Shown here in pieces: positions 1 through 8,650 of a stretch of 64,000 nucleotides of DNA. Under the pieces are notes generated by a model, which was not told the origin of the DNA, searched no databases, and saw only the letters and a program-made list of their open reading frames with translations. The stretch lies in the NCBI GenBank assembly GCA_023205875.1, contig CP060759.1, positions 1-64,000 of the forward strand, written 5' to 3'. Position 1 is the first letter of the stretch; each line of letters opens with the position of its first letter. The translations under genes and the position numbers were made by a program. Source of the DNA: Chloropicon primus. Its lineage: Eukaryota; Chlorophyta; Chloropicophyceae; Chloropicales; Chloropicaceae.

Positions 1-210
1 AGGCCTAAGGCCTAAGGCCTGAAAGGCCTAAGGCCTAAAGCCTAGGCCTAGGCCTGGGCCTACCTAAAGCCTAAAAGCCTAAGCCTGGGCCTAAAACCTA
101 AAACCTAAAACCTAAACCTAAACCTAAAACCTAAAACCTAAACCTAACAACCTAAACCTAACAACCTAACAACCTAACAACCTAACAACCTACAAACCTA
201 CAAGCCTAAA
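1..210. repeat. degenerate telomere-like repeat tract at chromosome end
   Basis: Variants of AGGCCTA, CCTAAA, CCTAAAA and CCTAACAA follow one another without a unique sequence between them. The C-rich strand reads 5' to 3' inward from the left edge, as expected for a left chromosome end. The units are mixed, so this looks like the proximal, decayed part of a telomere (G strand TTTAGG/TTTTAGG) and not a clean terminal array. TTTAGGG-type telomeres are common in green algae; the exact unit here differs. Confidence 0.75.
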
Positions 211-220
211 CCTATGGAAG

Positions 221-1112
221 GACGACCTGGCCAAGGAAAGGAGCCGGAGAACAAAAGGAGCCTAGGACAAACACACCGTCGCATCATCCAAGCTTTCCGT
301 GGTGCCTCCGAGTAACCGCGTTTCCTAAAGCCTTGGGAGTCCTAAAACCTAACGCCTAAAAGGCCCTCTCGTGGGTCCGAAGTGCCTTGAGTAGAGTTTG
401 CCCGAGGAAGAAAGGAAGGACGACTTGGCCAAGGAAAGGAGCCGGAGAACAAAAGAAGCCTAAGAGAAAGACACCGTCGCATCATCCAAGCTTTCCATGG
501 TGCCTCCGAGTAACCGCGTTTCCTAAAGCCTTGGGAGTCCTAAAACCTAACGCCTAAAAGGCCCTCTCGTGGGTCCGAAGTGCCTTGAGTAGGGTTTGCT
601 CGAGGAAGAAAGGAAGGACGACCTGGCCAAGGAAAGGAGCCGGAGAACAAAAGAAGCCTAAGTGAAAGACACCGTCGCATCATCCAACCTTTCCGTGGTG
701 CCTCCGAGTCACCGCGTTTCCTAAAGCCTTGGGAGTCCTAAAACCTAACGCCTAAAAGGCCCTCTCGTGGGTCCGAAGTGTCTTGAGTAGGGTTTGCCCG
801 AGGAAGAAAGGAAGGAAGTCCTGGCCAAGGAAAGGAGCCCGAGGACAACAGAAGCCTGGGAGAAAGACACCGTCGCATCATCCAAGCTTTCCGTGGTGCA
901 TCCAAGCCACCGCGTTTCCTAAAGCCTTGGGAGTCCTAAAAACTAACGCCTAAAAGGCCCTCTCGTGGGTCCGAAGTGCCTTGAGTAGGGTTTGTCCGAG
1001 GAAGGAAGGAAGGACGACCTGGCCAAGGAAAGGAGCCGGAGAACAAAAGAAGCCTAAGTGAAAGACACCGTGGCATCATCCAACCTTTCCGTGGTGCCTC
1101 CCAGCCACCTCA
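221..1112. repeat. 198-bp subtelomeric tandem repeat, about 4.5 copies
   Basis: The landmark gacgacctggccaagg recurs at 221, 419, 617, 815 (as gaagtcctgg) and 1013, a period of exactly 198 bp. The last copy breaks off near 1108-1112. Each unit carries the blocks accgtcgcatcatccaa, gcgtttcctaaagccttggg and cctaaaacctaacgcctaaa, the last itself telomere-like. Copies differ by scattered substitutions only. No open frame is shared between copies, so this is most likely non-coding subtelomeric DNA. Confidence 0.92.
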
Positions 1113-2100
1113 TTTTTTCTTTCTGGTATAAGTTTTAAGTGTGATCTTGGTTTTAGTCGGCCATAAACCAGGTCGCATAAGACGACGGATTCCAGCAGAA
1201 GAGTGGATCAGGGTAAGGTTTACGATTGGACCTCTTTATTCTCTGGTGCCCTCTATTACACTCCACCCGGAACAGGGCTCTTCATCACGGACTCCATTCA
1301 CACATCCTCCTCCTCCTCCATGGAGGGCTGTGGTTTGGGTTTTAGTGGTCCGACAGATGGACCTCTACAGGTTCAAGGACGACGGGAAGATACACAATAT
1401 TAGAGGAGTATCCAAATATAAAATACAAGCCGCTTTTGACAAAGTTTCACAGCCATCGGACACGAACTGGATCCGTCACTCCACTATTCGTACCAAAAAA
1501 AGTAGGCCCAGAACAAACAATAAAAGCAACAGAATCATATCATACACACCTACATTACACAATCAAGTCAGCATGAACCAAACACAGATGATCCAATCCA
1601 CGAACAAATACCCGTAACACAACTCTCCTTGCCTCCTCTCCCCTCCCACACTCCTGCATTGCCCCAAGAACACCTCTCCTCTCCCCACCCCCTCGACACC
1701 GGTGCTTGGACCACTTCCCAACCGCGCATTGCCCATTCATCTCGGCCACCTTCCAGATCGAGTCGGTGGTTTCGTAACCCGATGCAAGGGCGTGACCCGA
1801 ATTCCCCTCCATCTCTTATCTTCCTCTTCCTTCCCCTCGCCTGCTCCCGCCAGTCGACTGCCTTTCCCCTCGAGACAGGCTCTGTTTTGATTTGAAAAGT
1901 TTCGTACAATTCAAAGGCGAAGGGAAGAGCCGAAGGAAGACGCGGAGGCGAAGGGACGGGCAGGAGCACGAGCGGCAGGGGAAGTGGCTTGGAGCTCACA
2001 GGAAGGCGTTCTACTTCGCATGGTGTCGTCTTTCGAGTTTCCTGCGGGGGGAAAGACCCCACAGCAGGACACCCCAGGAGGAGGGGTGAACTCCATCTTG
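1113..2100. other. gene-free spacer between subtelomere and first gene
   Basis: About 1 kb without a convincing gene. Open frames of 60-165 codons exist on both strands, but they lack recognisable motifs, often start with GTG and are C/T- or P/S/R-rich. The A-rich stretch 1420-1610 is lower in GC than the genes around it. The last 200 bp are probably the promoter and leader of the centrin-like gene. Confidence 0.6.
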
Positions 2101-2664
2101 ATGATGAGCCACGCTCACTCGGGGTCGAGTCTGTCGAAGCCCTCCGGGACTGCGCCGGAGAGCGTGAGGTCGAAGCTCAGGGTGCGGCGGAAGCGCCTGA
2201 CGGACGACGAGGAGCAGGAGCTCCGGGGGGCCTTCGAGGTCTTCGACAAGAAGAGGGAGGGCGTGGTCAAGTACCGGGAGACCAAGGCCCTGATTCGGGC
2301 GCTGGGCTTCGAGACAAGCAAGGGGGAGGTCAGAGACCTATTCCGGCTGTACGAGCGCGACGCGGAGACCGAGGGTCTCGAGTTCTTCGAGTTCAGGGAG
2401 ATCATGATGGACAAGATCCTGGAGCGAGACCCTCAGGAGGAGCACCTCAAGGCCTTCCACCTGTTCGACAAGGACGGGAGCGGGAAGATCTCTTTGCGCG
2501 ACCTTCGGCTTCTCGCGAGGCAAATCGGGGAGAAAATGACAGACGAGTCTCTTCTGGACATGATCGACGAGTTCGATTTGGACGGGGACGGGGAGATAGA
2601 CCAGCAGGAGTTCGTGCGGATCATGGCGAACGACGACATCGACCTCGACGTGGACATCCTCTAG
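2101..2664 (+). CDS. centrin/caltractin-like EF-hand protein
   Basis: Predicted 187-residue calcium-binding protein of the centrin/calmodulin superfamily, the size of a centrin. Four EF-hand units follow a basic N-terminal extension. Loops 1 (around 49-60, DKKREGVVKYRE) and 2 (around 85-96) are degenerate. Loop 3 (123-134, DKDGSGKISLRD) and loop 4 (159-170, DLDGDGEIDQQE) keep the Ca2+ ligands. The stretch between loops 3 and 4 (ARQIGEKMTDESLLDMIDEFD) follows centrin closely. Centrins act at basal bodies, centrosomes and nuclear pores. I start at the double Met at 2101/2104, which fits the family length; the frame is open to 1984 but the upstream residues look like leader. Function as a true centrin, as opposed to another centrin-like protein, is inferred. 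Confidence 0.85.
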   Translation: MMSHAHSGSSLSKPSGTAPESVRSKLRVRRKRLTDDEEQELRGAFEVFDKKREGVVKYRETKALIRALGFETSKGEVRDLFRLYERDAETEGLEFFEFREIMMDKILERDPQEEHLKAFHLFDKDGSGKISLRDLRLLARQIGEKMTDESLLDMIDEFDLDGDGEIDQQEFVRIMANDDIDLDVDIL

Positions 2665-2952
2665 TGTGTGAATGAAAACCACTGTGCACAATACGCAGGG
2701 CCGGCCGTGGATGCGAAGTGTGGGCCCTTTGTGCTTCACCGCACCTTCCACAACCCGTCTTTTCCCCTGTAAACCACTTACCTTTCCTGCCACCCTCTCT
2801 CCCCCTCTCTCTCTCTCTCTCCTCTGTTCTTCAAGCTTGTTTGGGTTTCGCCCCAGTCCCTCTTCCTTTCCTCTCCTGGTTTCCTGCCTCCTGCGCAGTG
2901 TTATGTGTTGTGCATTGCGGAGTGTGTTGTGTCCCCCCTTGCATTGCCCTTG

Positions 2953-2998
<46 letters not shown>

Positions 2999-3135
2999 AT
3001 GTCCTCCCCGAGCTCTCCTGGTGTCTTGGCCCTGCAGAGCGGAAGGGGCCGGTGCCGGCGCAGGAGGAGCAGGGACAACACAACACAACATAACACACGA
3101 GACACGAGACACGAGACACGAGGAGGACAAACACC
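2665..3135. other. spacer with (CTCGTC)n microsatellite and AC-rich leader
   Basis: Contains the centrin-like 3' region, a pyrimidine tract (CT)n near 2800-2820, a (CTCGTC)n hexamer array at about 2953-2998, and an ACA/CGAGACA-rich leader (3074-3122) directly before the TrmB start. No gene seen. Confidence 0.7.
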
Positions 3136-4142
3136 ATGAACCAAAACAACAACAACAACAACAACAACACGAAGACGAAGACGGCGGCTGGTGGTGGTGG
3201 TGCGGGGGACAAGAAACGTGCACCCGGGGGTAGGGCCGAGGACGAGGACAAAAACACGGCTGCTGCTGCTGCTGCACTGGAGTTGGAGAGGGAGGAGAAG
3301 AGGAAGAAGATGCAACCGCCGAAGAAGAGACTGTATCGGACGAGGGCGCACAGCAATCCCCTGAACGACCAGTCGTTCAAAGTTCCTAGGCACCCATCCG
3401 AGGTGAACTGGGCGGAGCACTTTCCTGCGGTGGCGAAGAACCCCGAGGCCAAGCTCGAGGTCGAGAACGTGGATGTCGGCTGCGGCTTCGGTGGGTATCT
3501 GCTCAAGCTCGGGGAAGTGTACCCCGACCAACTGAGCCTGGGGCTGGAGCTCAGGGACAAGGTGACCGAGTACGTGGCAGATAGGATCACCGCGCTGAGG
3601 GCCGAGGAGGGGGGGGAGGGGGGGGAGGGGAAGGAGGGGTGCACGTACGAGAACGTCGCCGTGCTCAGGGCGAACGCCCAGAAGGACCTCCCCCACTACT
3701 TCAGGAAGGGGCAGCTGAGGCGGATGTTCTTCCTGTTCCCTGACCCGCACTTCAAGGCGTCGAACCACCGAAGGAGGATCATCAGCGAGCAGCTTCTCGA
3801 CGAGTACGCCCACTTCATCCGCAGCGGCGGCAGGCTTTACACCATCACCGACGTCGAGGAGCTCGGGGCCTGGATGAAGAGCCACCTGGACGCCCACCCT
3901 TTGTTCGAGCGGGTGGGGGACGAGGAGCTGGACGGGGGCGGGGACGAGGCCGCCAAGTTCCTGCCGTCCGCATCGGAGGAGGCCCAAAAGGTGAAAAGGA
4001 ACGAGGGAAAGGTACGTTTTGCTTGTTGCGTTGTGGAGAAAGGGAGGGATTCTCGTTTCTCTCCGCCGACTGGTCGACTGACACGCTTGGCTTCTCCTTT
4101 TTCTTTTCCCAGACTTACCGGTCCGTGTACAGGAGGCGGTAG
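3136..4142 (+). CDS. TRM8: tRNA (guanine-N7-)-methyltransferase, TrmB/METTL1/Trm8 family, one intron
   Basis: Predicted 301-residue SAM-dependent enzyme making m7G46 in tRNA, in eukaryotes with a WD40 partner (Trm82/WDR4). Exons are 3136-4011 and 4113-4142; the 101-nt intron has gtacg donor and cccag acceptor. Splicing restores the family's C-terminal end (TYRSVYRRR); the unspliced reading would give an unrelated tail. Motifs: SAM-binding GCGFGG (115-120), GLELR (136-140) and the signature FPDPHFK (201-207). The N-terminal 60 residues are low complexity (Asn run from an AAC repeat, then Ala and Gly runs), and 159-166 is a Glu/Gly insertion within the fold. The ATG at 3136 is the first after the AC-rich leader. 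Confidence 0.93.
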
Positions 4143-4564
4143 AGGTTTGGGGTTCGTTCCCAAAGGAGTGGAGCAGTGCGGAAGGGGTCCGCGTCTTTAG
4201 CGTTGAGGAGGATCGAGGGTCCATGCAATGCAATGTAATGTTTTGGTTCCTTATTTATAAGTTATCTATTCTTCCTCTTGGTCTTGGTCTTGGTCTTGGT
4301 CTCCCTCCTCGTTGTCGTTGTCGTCCTCGCTCTTGTTGTCCCTCGTTCGTTCGTTCCCCCTGGCCGGGATTGTCCTTCCCCCTTGGAGGAGAGGCCCCGC
4401 CCGAGCAGGAGGAGGACGACGAGGACGACGAGGGCGAGGAGGACGACGAGGGGGACACCCGCACAACACAACACACACAACAACACACGACACACGACAC
4501 ACGGAAGACGGGGACGAGACGAACAAAAACAAAAACACCGGAAGAGGGAGACGTCGTCGATGAG
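4143..4564. other. spacer with G/T- and GAC-rich simple sequence
   Basis: After the TrmB stop come an AATGTAATG stretch, a CTTGGT repeat (4275-4302), GACGAGGACGACGAG-type purine repeat (4410-4450) and an ACAACACAC leader (4460-4505). The frame is open upstream of 4565, but its residues derive from these repeats, so I treat this as leader. Confidence 0.6.
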
Positions 4565-5722
4565 ATGGGGGACCGAGGGGGGAAACCAGGAGGGGTGGTG
4601 GAGGGGAGGACCCGGATCACGTTCTCCCCGTCCTTTCTGGAGAGCAGCGGCCTTGTCGGTGGTTTCGGGTCCAAGGGGCCGCTCACCCTCACCCTAGACG
4701 ACGCCAAGCTGGACGAGTGCAGGAGCGAACCGTGCGTCATTACGCTGGCCAGGAGGAACACCACCGGAACCACGAGCACCACAAGCACCACGAGCAGCAG
4801 CAATGCAGGTGGTTTGACGAGGACGTACGAGGACGTGGGCGTGGGCTCGGACACCGCGGGCTCCGAGGAGGAGGAGGAGGCGGTGTCGAAGCTCGCGGAG
4901 ACGGTGTCTTGCCTGAGCAGGGAGAGGGCCCGGGAGGCCGAGGCCTTGGGGTCAGTGACCCGGGACTTGGACACCCTGGCGGAGGAGGTGGAGAACCTCT
5001 CCCGCCAGGTGCGCGGGAGCCTGAGGAGGGAGAGGGGGAGGAGGGAGCCTGAGGAGGTCGCCCTGGTGAGGCGGAGGGGCGAGAACCACAACAACATCGG
5101 GACGCAGACGGAGGAGGAGGCGAGAGGGGGGGAGGCCGAGGGCGTTCGCCAGGAGCAGGGGGACTCGGACGAGGGTGCCAGCCGGTGGATCGACCTGGTC
5201 GCCAAGTGCTTCTTCGACCAGTGCGTCACCCACGCCGCGAGGAGGGTGGAGGTCCCGGGGGGGGAGCGGGACCCGCCAAAGAGTGCCGAGGCGGACCTCT
5301 TCGTCCTGGACCACCTGTCCACCCGGTACTTCGAGCAGCTCCTGTCCGAGGCCAAGGAGGAGGTCCTGCCGGTCGAGACAAAGGAGGAGGAGGTCCTGCC
5401 GGTCGAGACAAAGGAGGAGGAGGTCCTGCCGGTCGAGACAAAGGAGGAGGAGGTCCTGCCGGTCGAGACAAAGGGGGAGGAGGTCCTGCCGGTCGAGACA
5501 AAGGGGGAGGAGGTCCTGCCGGTCGAGACAAAGGGGGAGGAGGTCCTGCCGGTCGAGACAAAGGAGGAGGAGACCCTGCCCTCGGGGACGGGGCCTCGGA
5601 GCCGGGAGGAGCTGCAGAGGGAGCTGGAGTGGACCGTGAGGGCCCTGAACGAGCGCTTGGCCTTCCTTAAGTCCCGAGAGGAGCGGCGCGGGGGCACGAC
5701 GGCTGCTGCTTCGACGAAATAA
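4565..5722 (+). CDS. coiled-coil protein with tandem VLPVETK repeats, unknown function
   Basis: Predicted 385-residue hydrophilic protein that I do not recognise. Start chosen at MGDRGGK (ATG 4565); upstream in-frame residues come from simple sequence. The N-terminal part is Thr/Ser-rich. A coiled-coil-like segment (about 115-160) has leucines at heptad spacing among Glu/Arg. A folded-looking segment follows, including WIDLVAKCFFDQCVTHAARR and FVLDHLSTRYFEQLLSEAK. Then come seven 10-residue repeats of VLPVETK plus acidic residues (about 265-335) and a short helical C-terminus. The repeat is a near-perfect 30-bp minisatellite, so copy number probably varies between strains. The 3' end faces the OSB gene. 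Confidence 0.7.
   Translation: MGDRGGKPGGVVEGRTRITFSPSFLESSGLVGGFGSKGPLTLTLDDAKLDECRSEPCVITLARRNTTGTTSTTSTTSSSNAGGLTRTYEDVGVGSDTAGSEEEEEAVSKLAETVSCLSRERAREAEALGSVTRDLDTLAEEVENLSRQVRGSLRRERGRREPEEVALVRRRGENHNNIGTQTEEEARGGEAEGVRQEQGDSDEGASRWIDLVAKCFFDQCVTHAARRVEVPGGERDPPKSAEADLFVLDHLSTRYFEQLLSEAKEEVLPVETKEEEVLPVETKEEEVLPVETKEEEVLPVETKGEEVLPVETKGEEVLPVETKGEEVLPVETKEEETLPSGTGPRSREELQRELEWTVRALNERLAFLKSREERRGGTTAAASTK
5355..5566 (+). repeat. 30-bp coding minisatellite, 7 copies
   Basis: The core gaggtcctgccggtcgaga repeats every 30 bp, seven times, then decays into an eighth partial unit (gagaccctgccctcgggg). Copies differ mainly at one position (aaggag versus aagggg), which changes Glu to Gly. 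Such low divergence suggests recent expansion or ongoing conversion. Confidence 0.9.
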
Positions 5723-5907
5723 ACGTGTTATTCTTATTAGGAAGGAAGGGGCCAAAAACCCTAACAACAACAACGACGACGACGACGACGACGACAAACA
5801 CTCTACTTGGAGATTCCTTCTTTTCTTTCTTGATTGGATTGCTTCTTTTCTCTTCTTTCCTTTTCTTGTCCTGTTAGGTTGCCAGTCGCCCGCTCGCGCT
5901 CACGCGC

Positions 5908-6891
5908 TCAGAAGGGGATCTCCTCCTGGTTCCCGCCCCTGTGCTGGCTCGGCGGCGGCGGCCCGCCCCCGCCCTGCTGCTGCTGGGTGAACAGGGAGTT
6001 GATGTCCACCTGCTTGTTCATGTCGAGCTCCTTGAGGGAGGAGGCGACCCAGGCGGGCGTCCCCCTGCTCTCGATCCAGAGGGCCTCGCCGGTCTCCTTG
6101 TGCTTGAAGTCCGGGGCCCTGGGGTTCTTCTTGGTCGCCCTGTTGTCCCAAAAGTCGCCCGGGGAGCAGAACAGCGCGGCCCACCGGCCCTCGAGGTCCT
6201 TGCTGGCCACGGCCCCGCCGCCCCTCCCCCCGGAGGGCGAGTACTTCCCCCCCAAGCCCCCCTGGAAGGAGTCGAAGCCTCCGTCCCCTCCCCCCTGGGC
6301 CCCGCCCGCGACCAGGGCCACGCGGTTGCACACCACCCTGACCTTCTCCTTCTTCTGCCCGGTCATCTTGTCCCTCCAGGTGTTCTGGGTCAGTCGGCCC
6401 TGGACCTGGACCTGCTGCCCCTTCCGGCAGTTGTCCGCCACGAGCCTGGCGTCCTCGTCCCAAAAGTCGAGCTCGAACCAGTGGGCGCTCTGGTTCTTCC
6501 CCCTCGAGACCGCGAGGCTCACGTTCGCGGTCACCTTGCCGTTCTCCAGGTACTTGACCTCCGGCTCCCTGCCGAGCCTCCCGATCAGCGTCACCGCGTT
6601 GGCGTTCTCCGCCTGCCACTCCACCTCCTCCAGCCCCGACGAGGGCGAGGAGGACGCGTTGTACGCGCGGAGGCCCAGGCCCAGGGGGGCGGACCGAGAC
6701 CGAGACCGAGACCCTGCCTTGCTGGCTTTGCCGTTCAGGTGCGGGTTCAGGTGGATACCAGCAGCAAAGGGGGTGACCCTGGAGAGGGGACCACCCAGGC
6801 TCCTCGCAAACGTCAACGCAGTCCTCGAGGCCTGGTGCGTCTTCATGGTCCCACTGGTCTTGAGCCAAACCCTCATCAAGTGCATGTGCAT
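5908..6891 (-). CDS. OSB: organellar single-stranded DNA-binding protein (OSB-like, SSB fold plus PDF motif)
   Basis: Predicted 327-residue protein. An N-terminal basic, Ser-rich segment of about 85 residues looks like a transit peptide. An SSB-type OB fold follows (about 96-195, with NAVTLIGRLGREPEVKY and WFELDFWDEDARLVAD). Then comes a plant-type PDF motif (about 244-273, DFWDNRATKKNPRAPDFKHK). The C-terminus ends EEIPF, like the acidic DDIPF tip by which bacterial SSB recruits partners. In plants, OSB proteins bind ssDNA in mitochondria or plastids and restrain illegitimate recombination. Met codons at 6891, 6876 and 6846 are all possible starts. Targeting to one organelle or both is not decided by the sequence. 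Confidence 0.9.
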   Translation of the reverse strand: MHMHLMRVWLKTSGTMKTHQASRTALTFARSLGGPLSRVTPFAAGIHLNPHLNGKASKAGSRSRSRSAPLGLGLRAYNASSSPSSGLEEVEWQAENANAVTLIGRLGREPEVKYLENGKVTANVSLAVSRGKNQSAHWFELDFWDEDARLVADNCRKGQQVQVQGRLTQNTWRDKMTGQKKEKVRVVCNRVALVAGGAQGGGDGGFDSFQGGLGGKYSPSGGRGGGAVASKDLEGRWAALFCSPGDFWDNRATKKNPRAPDFKHKETGEALWIESRGTPAWVASSLKELDMNKQVDINSLFTQQQQGGGGPPPPSQHRGGNQEEIPF

Positions 6892-6960
6892 GGAGCAATC
6901 CCGCTCAAGCCGAGAGGAGTGCGTTGGTTTCGGGCCAGGAAACGTGGCGAGACCGCGGCA

Positions 6961-7000
6961 CGCGAGGTAAGGCTAAAGGTTTAGGGTCTAAACCTAAACA
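6961..7000. repeat. short telomere-like interstitial motif
   Basis: ggtaaggctaaaggtttagggtctaaacctaaac contains a TTTAGGG-like piece and its complement (CTAAACCTAAAC) head to head. It lies between the OSB start and the tRNA terminator. Confidence 0.45.
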
Positions 7001-7003
7001 AAC

Positions 7004-7014
7004 AAAAAAAAAAA
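7004..7014 (-). terminator. RNA polymerase III T-run terminator of permuted tRNA gene
   Basis: Eleven consecutive T on the minus strand, 9 nt after the 5' half of the tRNA. Its position after the 5' half, with none between the two halves, supports one precursor carrying both halves in permuted order. Confidence 0.85.
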
Positions 7015-7023
7015 GATCGTCTG

Positions 7024-7111
7024 ATGCGAAGCGAGCGCTCTACCATATGAGCTACAACCCCGTCGTCTCTTGCTGTTGGAGTTGGAGAGAATCGAACTCC
7101 CTGCCTCTCGC
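7024..7111 (-). tRNA. circularly permuted tRNA-Ala (anticodon CGC)
   Basis: On the minus strand the 3' half comes first (7111 down to 7077): anticodon-stem strand GCGAG, variable loop, T arm GGGAG-TTCGATT-CTCTC (B box), acceptor strand CAACTCC and discriminator A73. A 15-nt linker (7076-7062) follows, then the 5' half (7061 down to 7024): GGGGTTG acceptor, D arm (A box) and CTCGC-TTCGCAT. Joining the halves gives a standard cloverleaf. The acceptor is GGGGTTG/CAACTCC with one G-U pair, the anticodon stem is CTCGC/GCGAG, and the loop is TTCGCAT with anticodon CGC. The junction lies in the anticodon loop, where CAT occurs at both ends. No 3' half lies downstream, where a T-run ends the transcript. 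Permuted tRNA genes, matured through a circular intermediate, are known from Cyanidioschyzon and small green algae. Confidence 0.9.
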
Positions 7112-7317
7112 ATGTACACTGTGACGTCACTCACCAAAAAACTTCTGGTGCTGACATTTACGGGCTTTCATCCCTTATGTATCCCTGGCCCGCGAAAACA
7201 CGGTCAAAGAGGGGCCGCGCTCTTCTCTCGCTCTCTCCCAAAGTACCTCGTGCTACAATAAAAATGCCAATCATAACTCATCCTCTCTCCATTTCAATTC
7301 CTCTCTCTCGCTCTCTC

Positions 7318-8274
7318 TCAGCGATTCCCCTGCTGCTGCAGCAGCCTCTGCCTCGCCTTCTCGAACTCCTCCTCCGTGGGCTCCGCGCCCCCCTTCTTCT
7401 TCCCCTTCCTCGACTTCTTGTTGCTCTTTTTCTCCTTGTCGCTCCCGTACTTGTCCTCCAGGCTCCCCAGCAGGGACTCCATCCTGCCCCTCTGCTTGGC
7501 CCGGATCTGGAGGGCGAGGGAGTCCAGCCCCCCCGCGCCGGACCCCTTCTTCTTCTTCTTCTTCTTCTCCTGGTGGAGCTTGCCGATCTTCTTCGCCCTC
7601 GCCTTCTTGCTGCTCGCCCCCCCCTGCTTGCGCGCCCACCTCTCGAACCGGGTGCCGGGACCCCCGTGGTCCGCGACCTCCCCCGCCCCGACCGCCGCCC
7701 GGACGACCTCCAGGAACCTCGGGCCGTCCTCCGCCGGCCGGGAGCAAAGCACGTAGCAGAACACCTTGTCCATGTCCCCCTCGAACTCCCCGTAGTACCG
7801 CAGCAGGTCCGACCTCTCCTCCTCGCTGCCCCTGTACCTCTGCTCAAAGGCCTCGATGTCCTCCTCGGTCACCGGCGCGAAGACGGACCGGTAGTACCGG
7901 TACAGCTCGTCAAAGTCCTTGCCCGAGAGGTCGGTGCCCATGTCCCTGTCGAAGTCCAGGGAGCCCGTCTCGTCGTAATAAGCCCGCTTCTCCGGGTCGC
8001 TCAGCACGGAGAAGATGTGCTGGACCTGCTGGAACTTGGCCTTGGCCTCCTCCAGCAGAGCAGCTGCGTTGTTGTCGTCGTCGTCGTCGTTGTTGTTGTT
8101 GTTGTTTGCCTGGACCTTGTCCGGGTGCATCCTGAGCGCGAGCTTGTGGTAGGCCTTCCTGATCTCCTTGGCGCTGGCGTCGCTCTTCACCCCCAGCACT
8201 CCGTACGCGTCCACCCCTCCCCCTCCCCCTCCCCCTCCAGGCGACGAAGGCGGTGTCCCCATCTTCTTCCCCAT
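7318..8274 (-). CDS. DNAJC9: J-domain protein, DNAJC9-like
   Basis: Predicted 318-residue Hsp40 cochaperone. The J domain (about 22-102) has an intact HPD at 50-52, so it should stimulate Hsp70. An Asn/Asp run (57-69, from simple repeats) is inserted just after HPD in the loop before helix III. The segment after it (DELYRYYRSVFAPVTEEDIEAFEQRYRGS) is typical of DNAJC9, a nuclear J protein and histone H3-H4 chaperone in animals. The C-terminus is Lys-rich and basic, consistent with a nuclear role. The start is ATG 8274, with a second Met at 8262. The upstream spacer carries a long (GTCGTG)n array. Confidence 0.85.
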   Translation of the reverse strand: MGKKMGTPPSSPGGGGGGGGVDAYGVLGVKSDASAKEIRKAYHKLALRMHPDKVQANNNNNNDDDDDNNAAALLEEAKAKFQQVQHIFSVLSDPEKRAYYDETGSLDFDRDMGTDLSGKDFDELYRYYRSVFAPVTEEDIEAFEQRYRGSEEERSDLLRYYGEFEGDMDKVFCYVLCSRPAEDGPRFLEVVRAAVGAGEVADHGGPGTRFERWARKQGGASSKKARAKKIGKLHQEKKKKKKKGSGAGGLDSLALQIRAKQRGRMESLLGSLEDKYGSDKEKKSNKKSRKGKKKGGAEPTEEEFEKARQRLLQQQGNR

Positions 8275-8336
8275 CTTCTTCTCCTCGTGTTCTCCTTTCG
8301 CTCACCAACGTCCTCGTCCACAAGTCCTCCTCCCCC

Positions 8337-8391
<55 letters not shown>

Positions 8392-8650
8392 CGTCCTCTC
8401 CCTTCCCTGTTGTGGGCTGTTTTGTGTGTGTGTTTTGGCGGGAAGCCGCGGAGGCCCATTTCCCTTTCCTTTCCTTTCCATATGGATATGACGAGACCAA
8501 CCCAGGGGAACAACAACACAGAAGCAAACATCAGCATCAGCGCAGGGGCACACCGGCCTGAGAGAGAACACGACACGAACACACACACCCTTTGGACTCC
8601 TCCTTCGCCTAAAGCCTTCTCCTTGGGCTTCTCCTTGAAGCTGGGAAACC
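8275..8650. repeat. divergent promoter spacer with (GTCGTG)n array
   Basis: Separates the divergent DNAJC9-like and five-span membrane protein genes. Bases 8337-8391 are a near-perfect (GTCGTG)n hexamer array. The rest is leader-like with AACACAGAAGCAAACATCAGC-type A/C-rich sequence before the next ATG. No gene seen. Confidence 0.75.

Noticed and set aside
1141-2062. Open frames of 60-165 codons on both strands before the first gene
   Set aside because: Low complexity (Pro/Ser/Arg-rich), non-ATG starts in part, no motif, and opposite-strand frames of equal quality.
2338-4233. Long minus-strand frame (631 codons) across centrin and TrmB
   Set aside because: Shadow of two well-supported plus-strand genes; GC-rich purine-loaded codons keep the opposite strand open.
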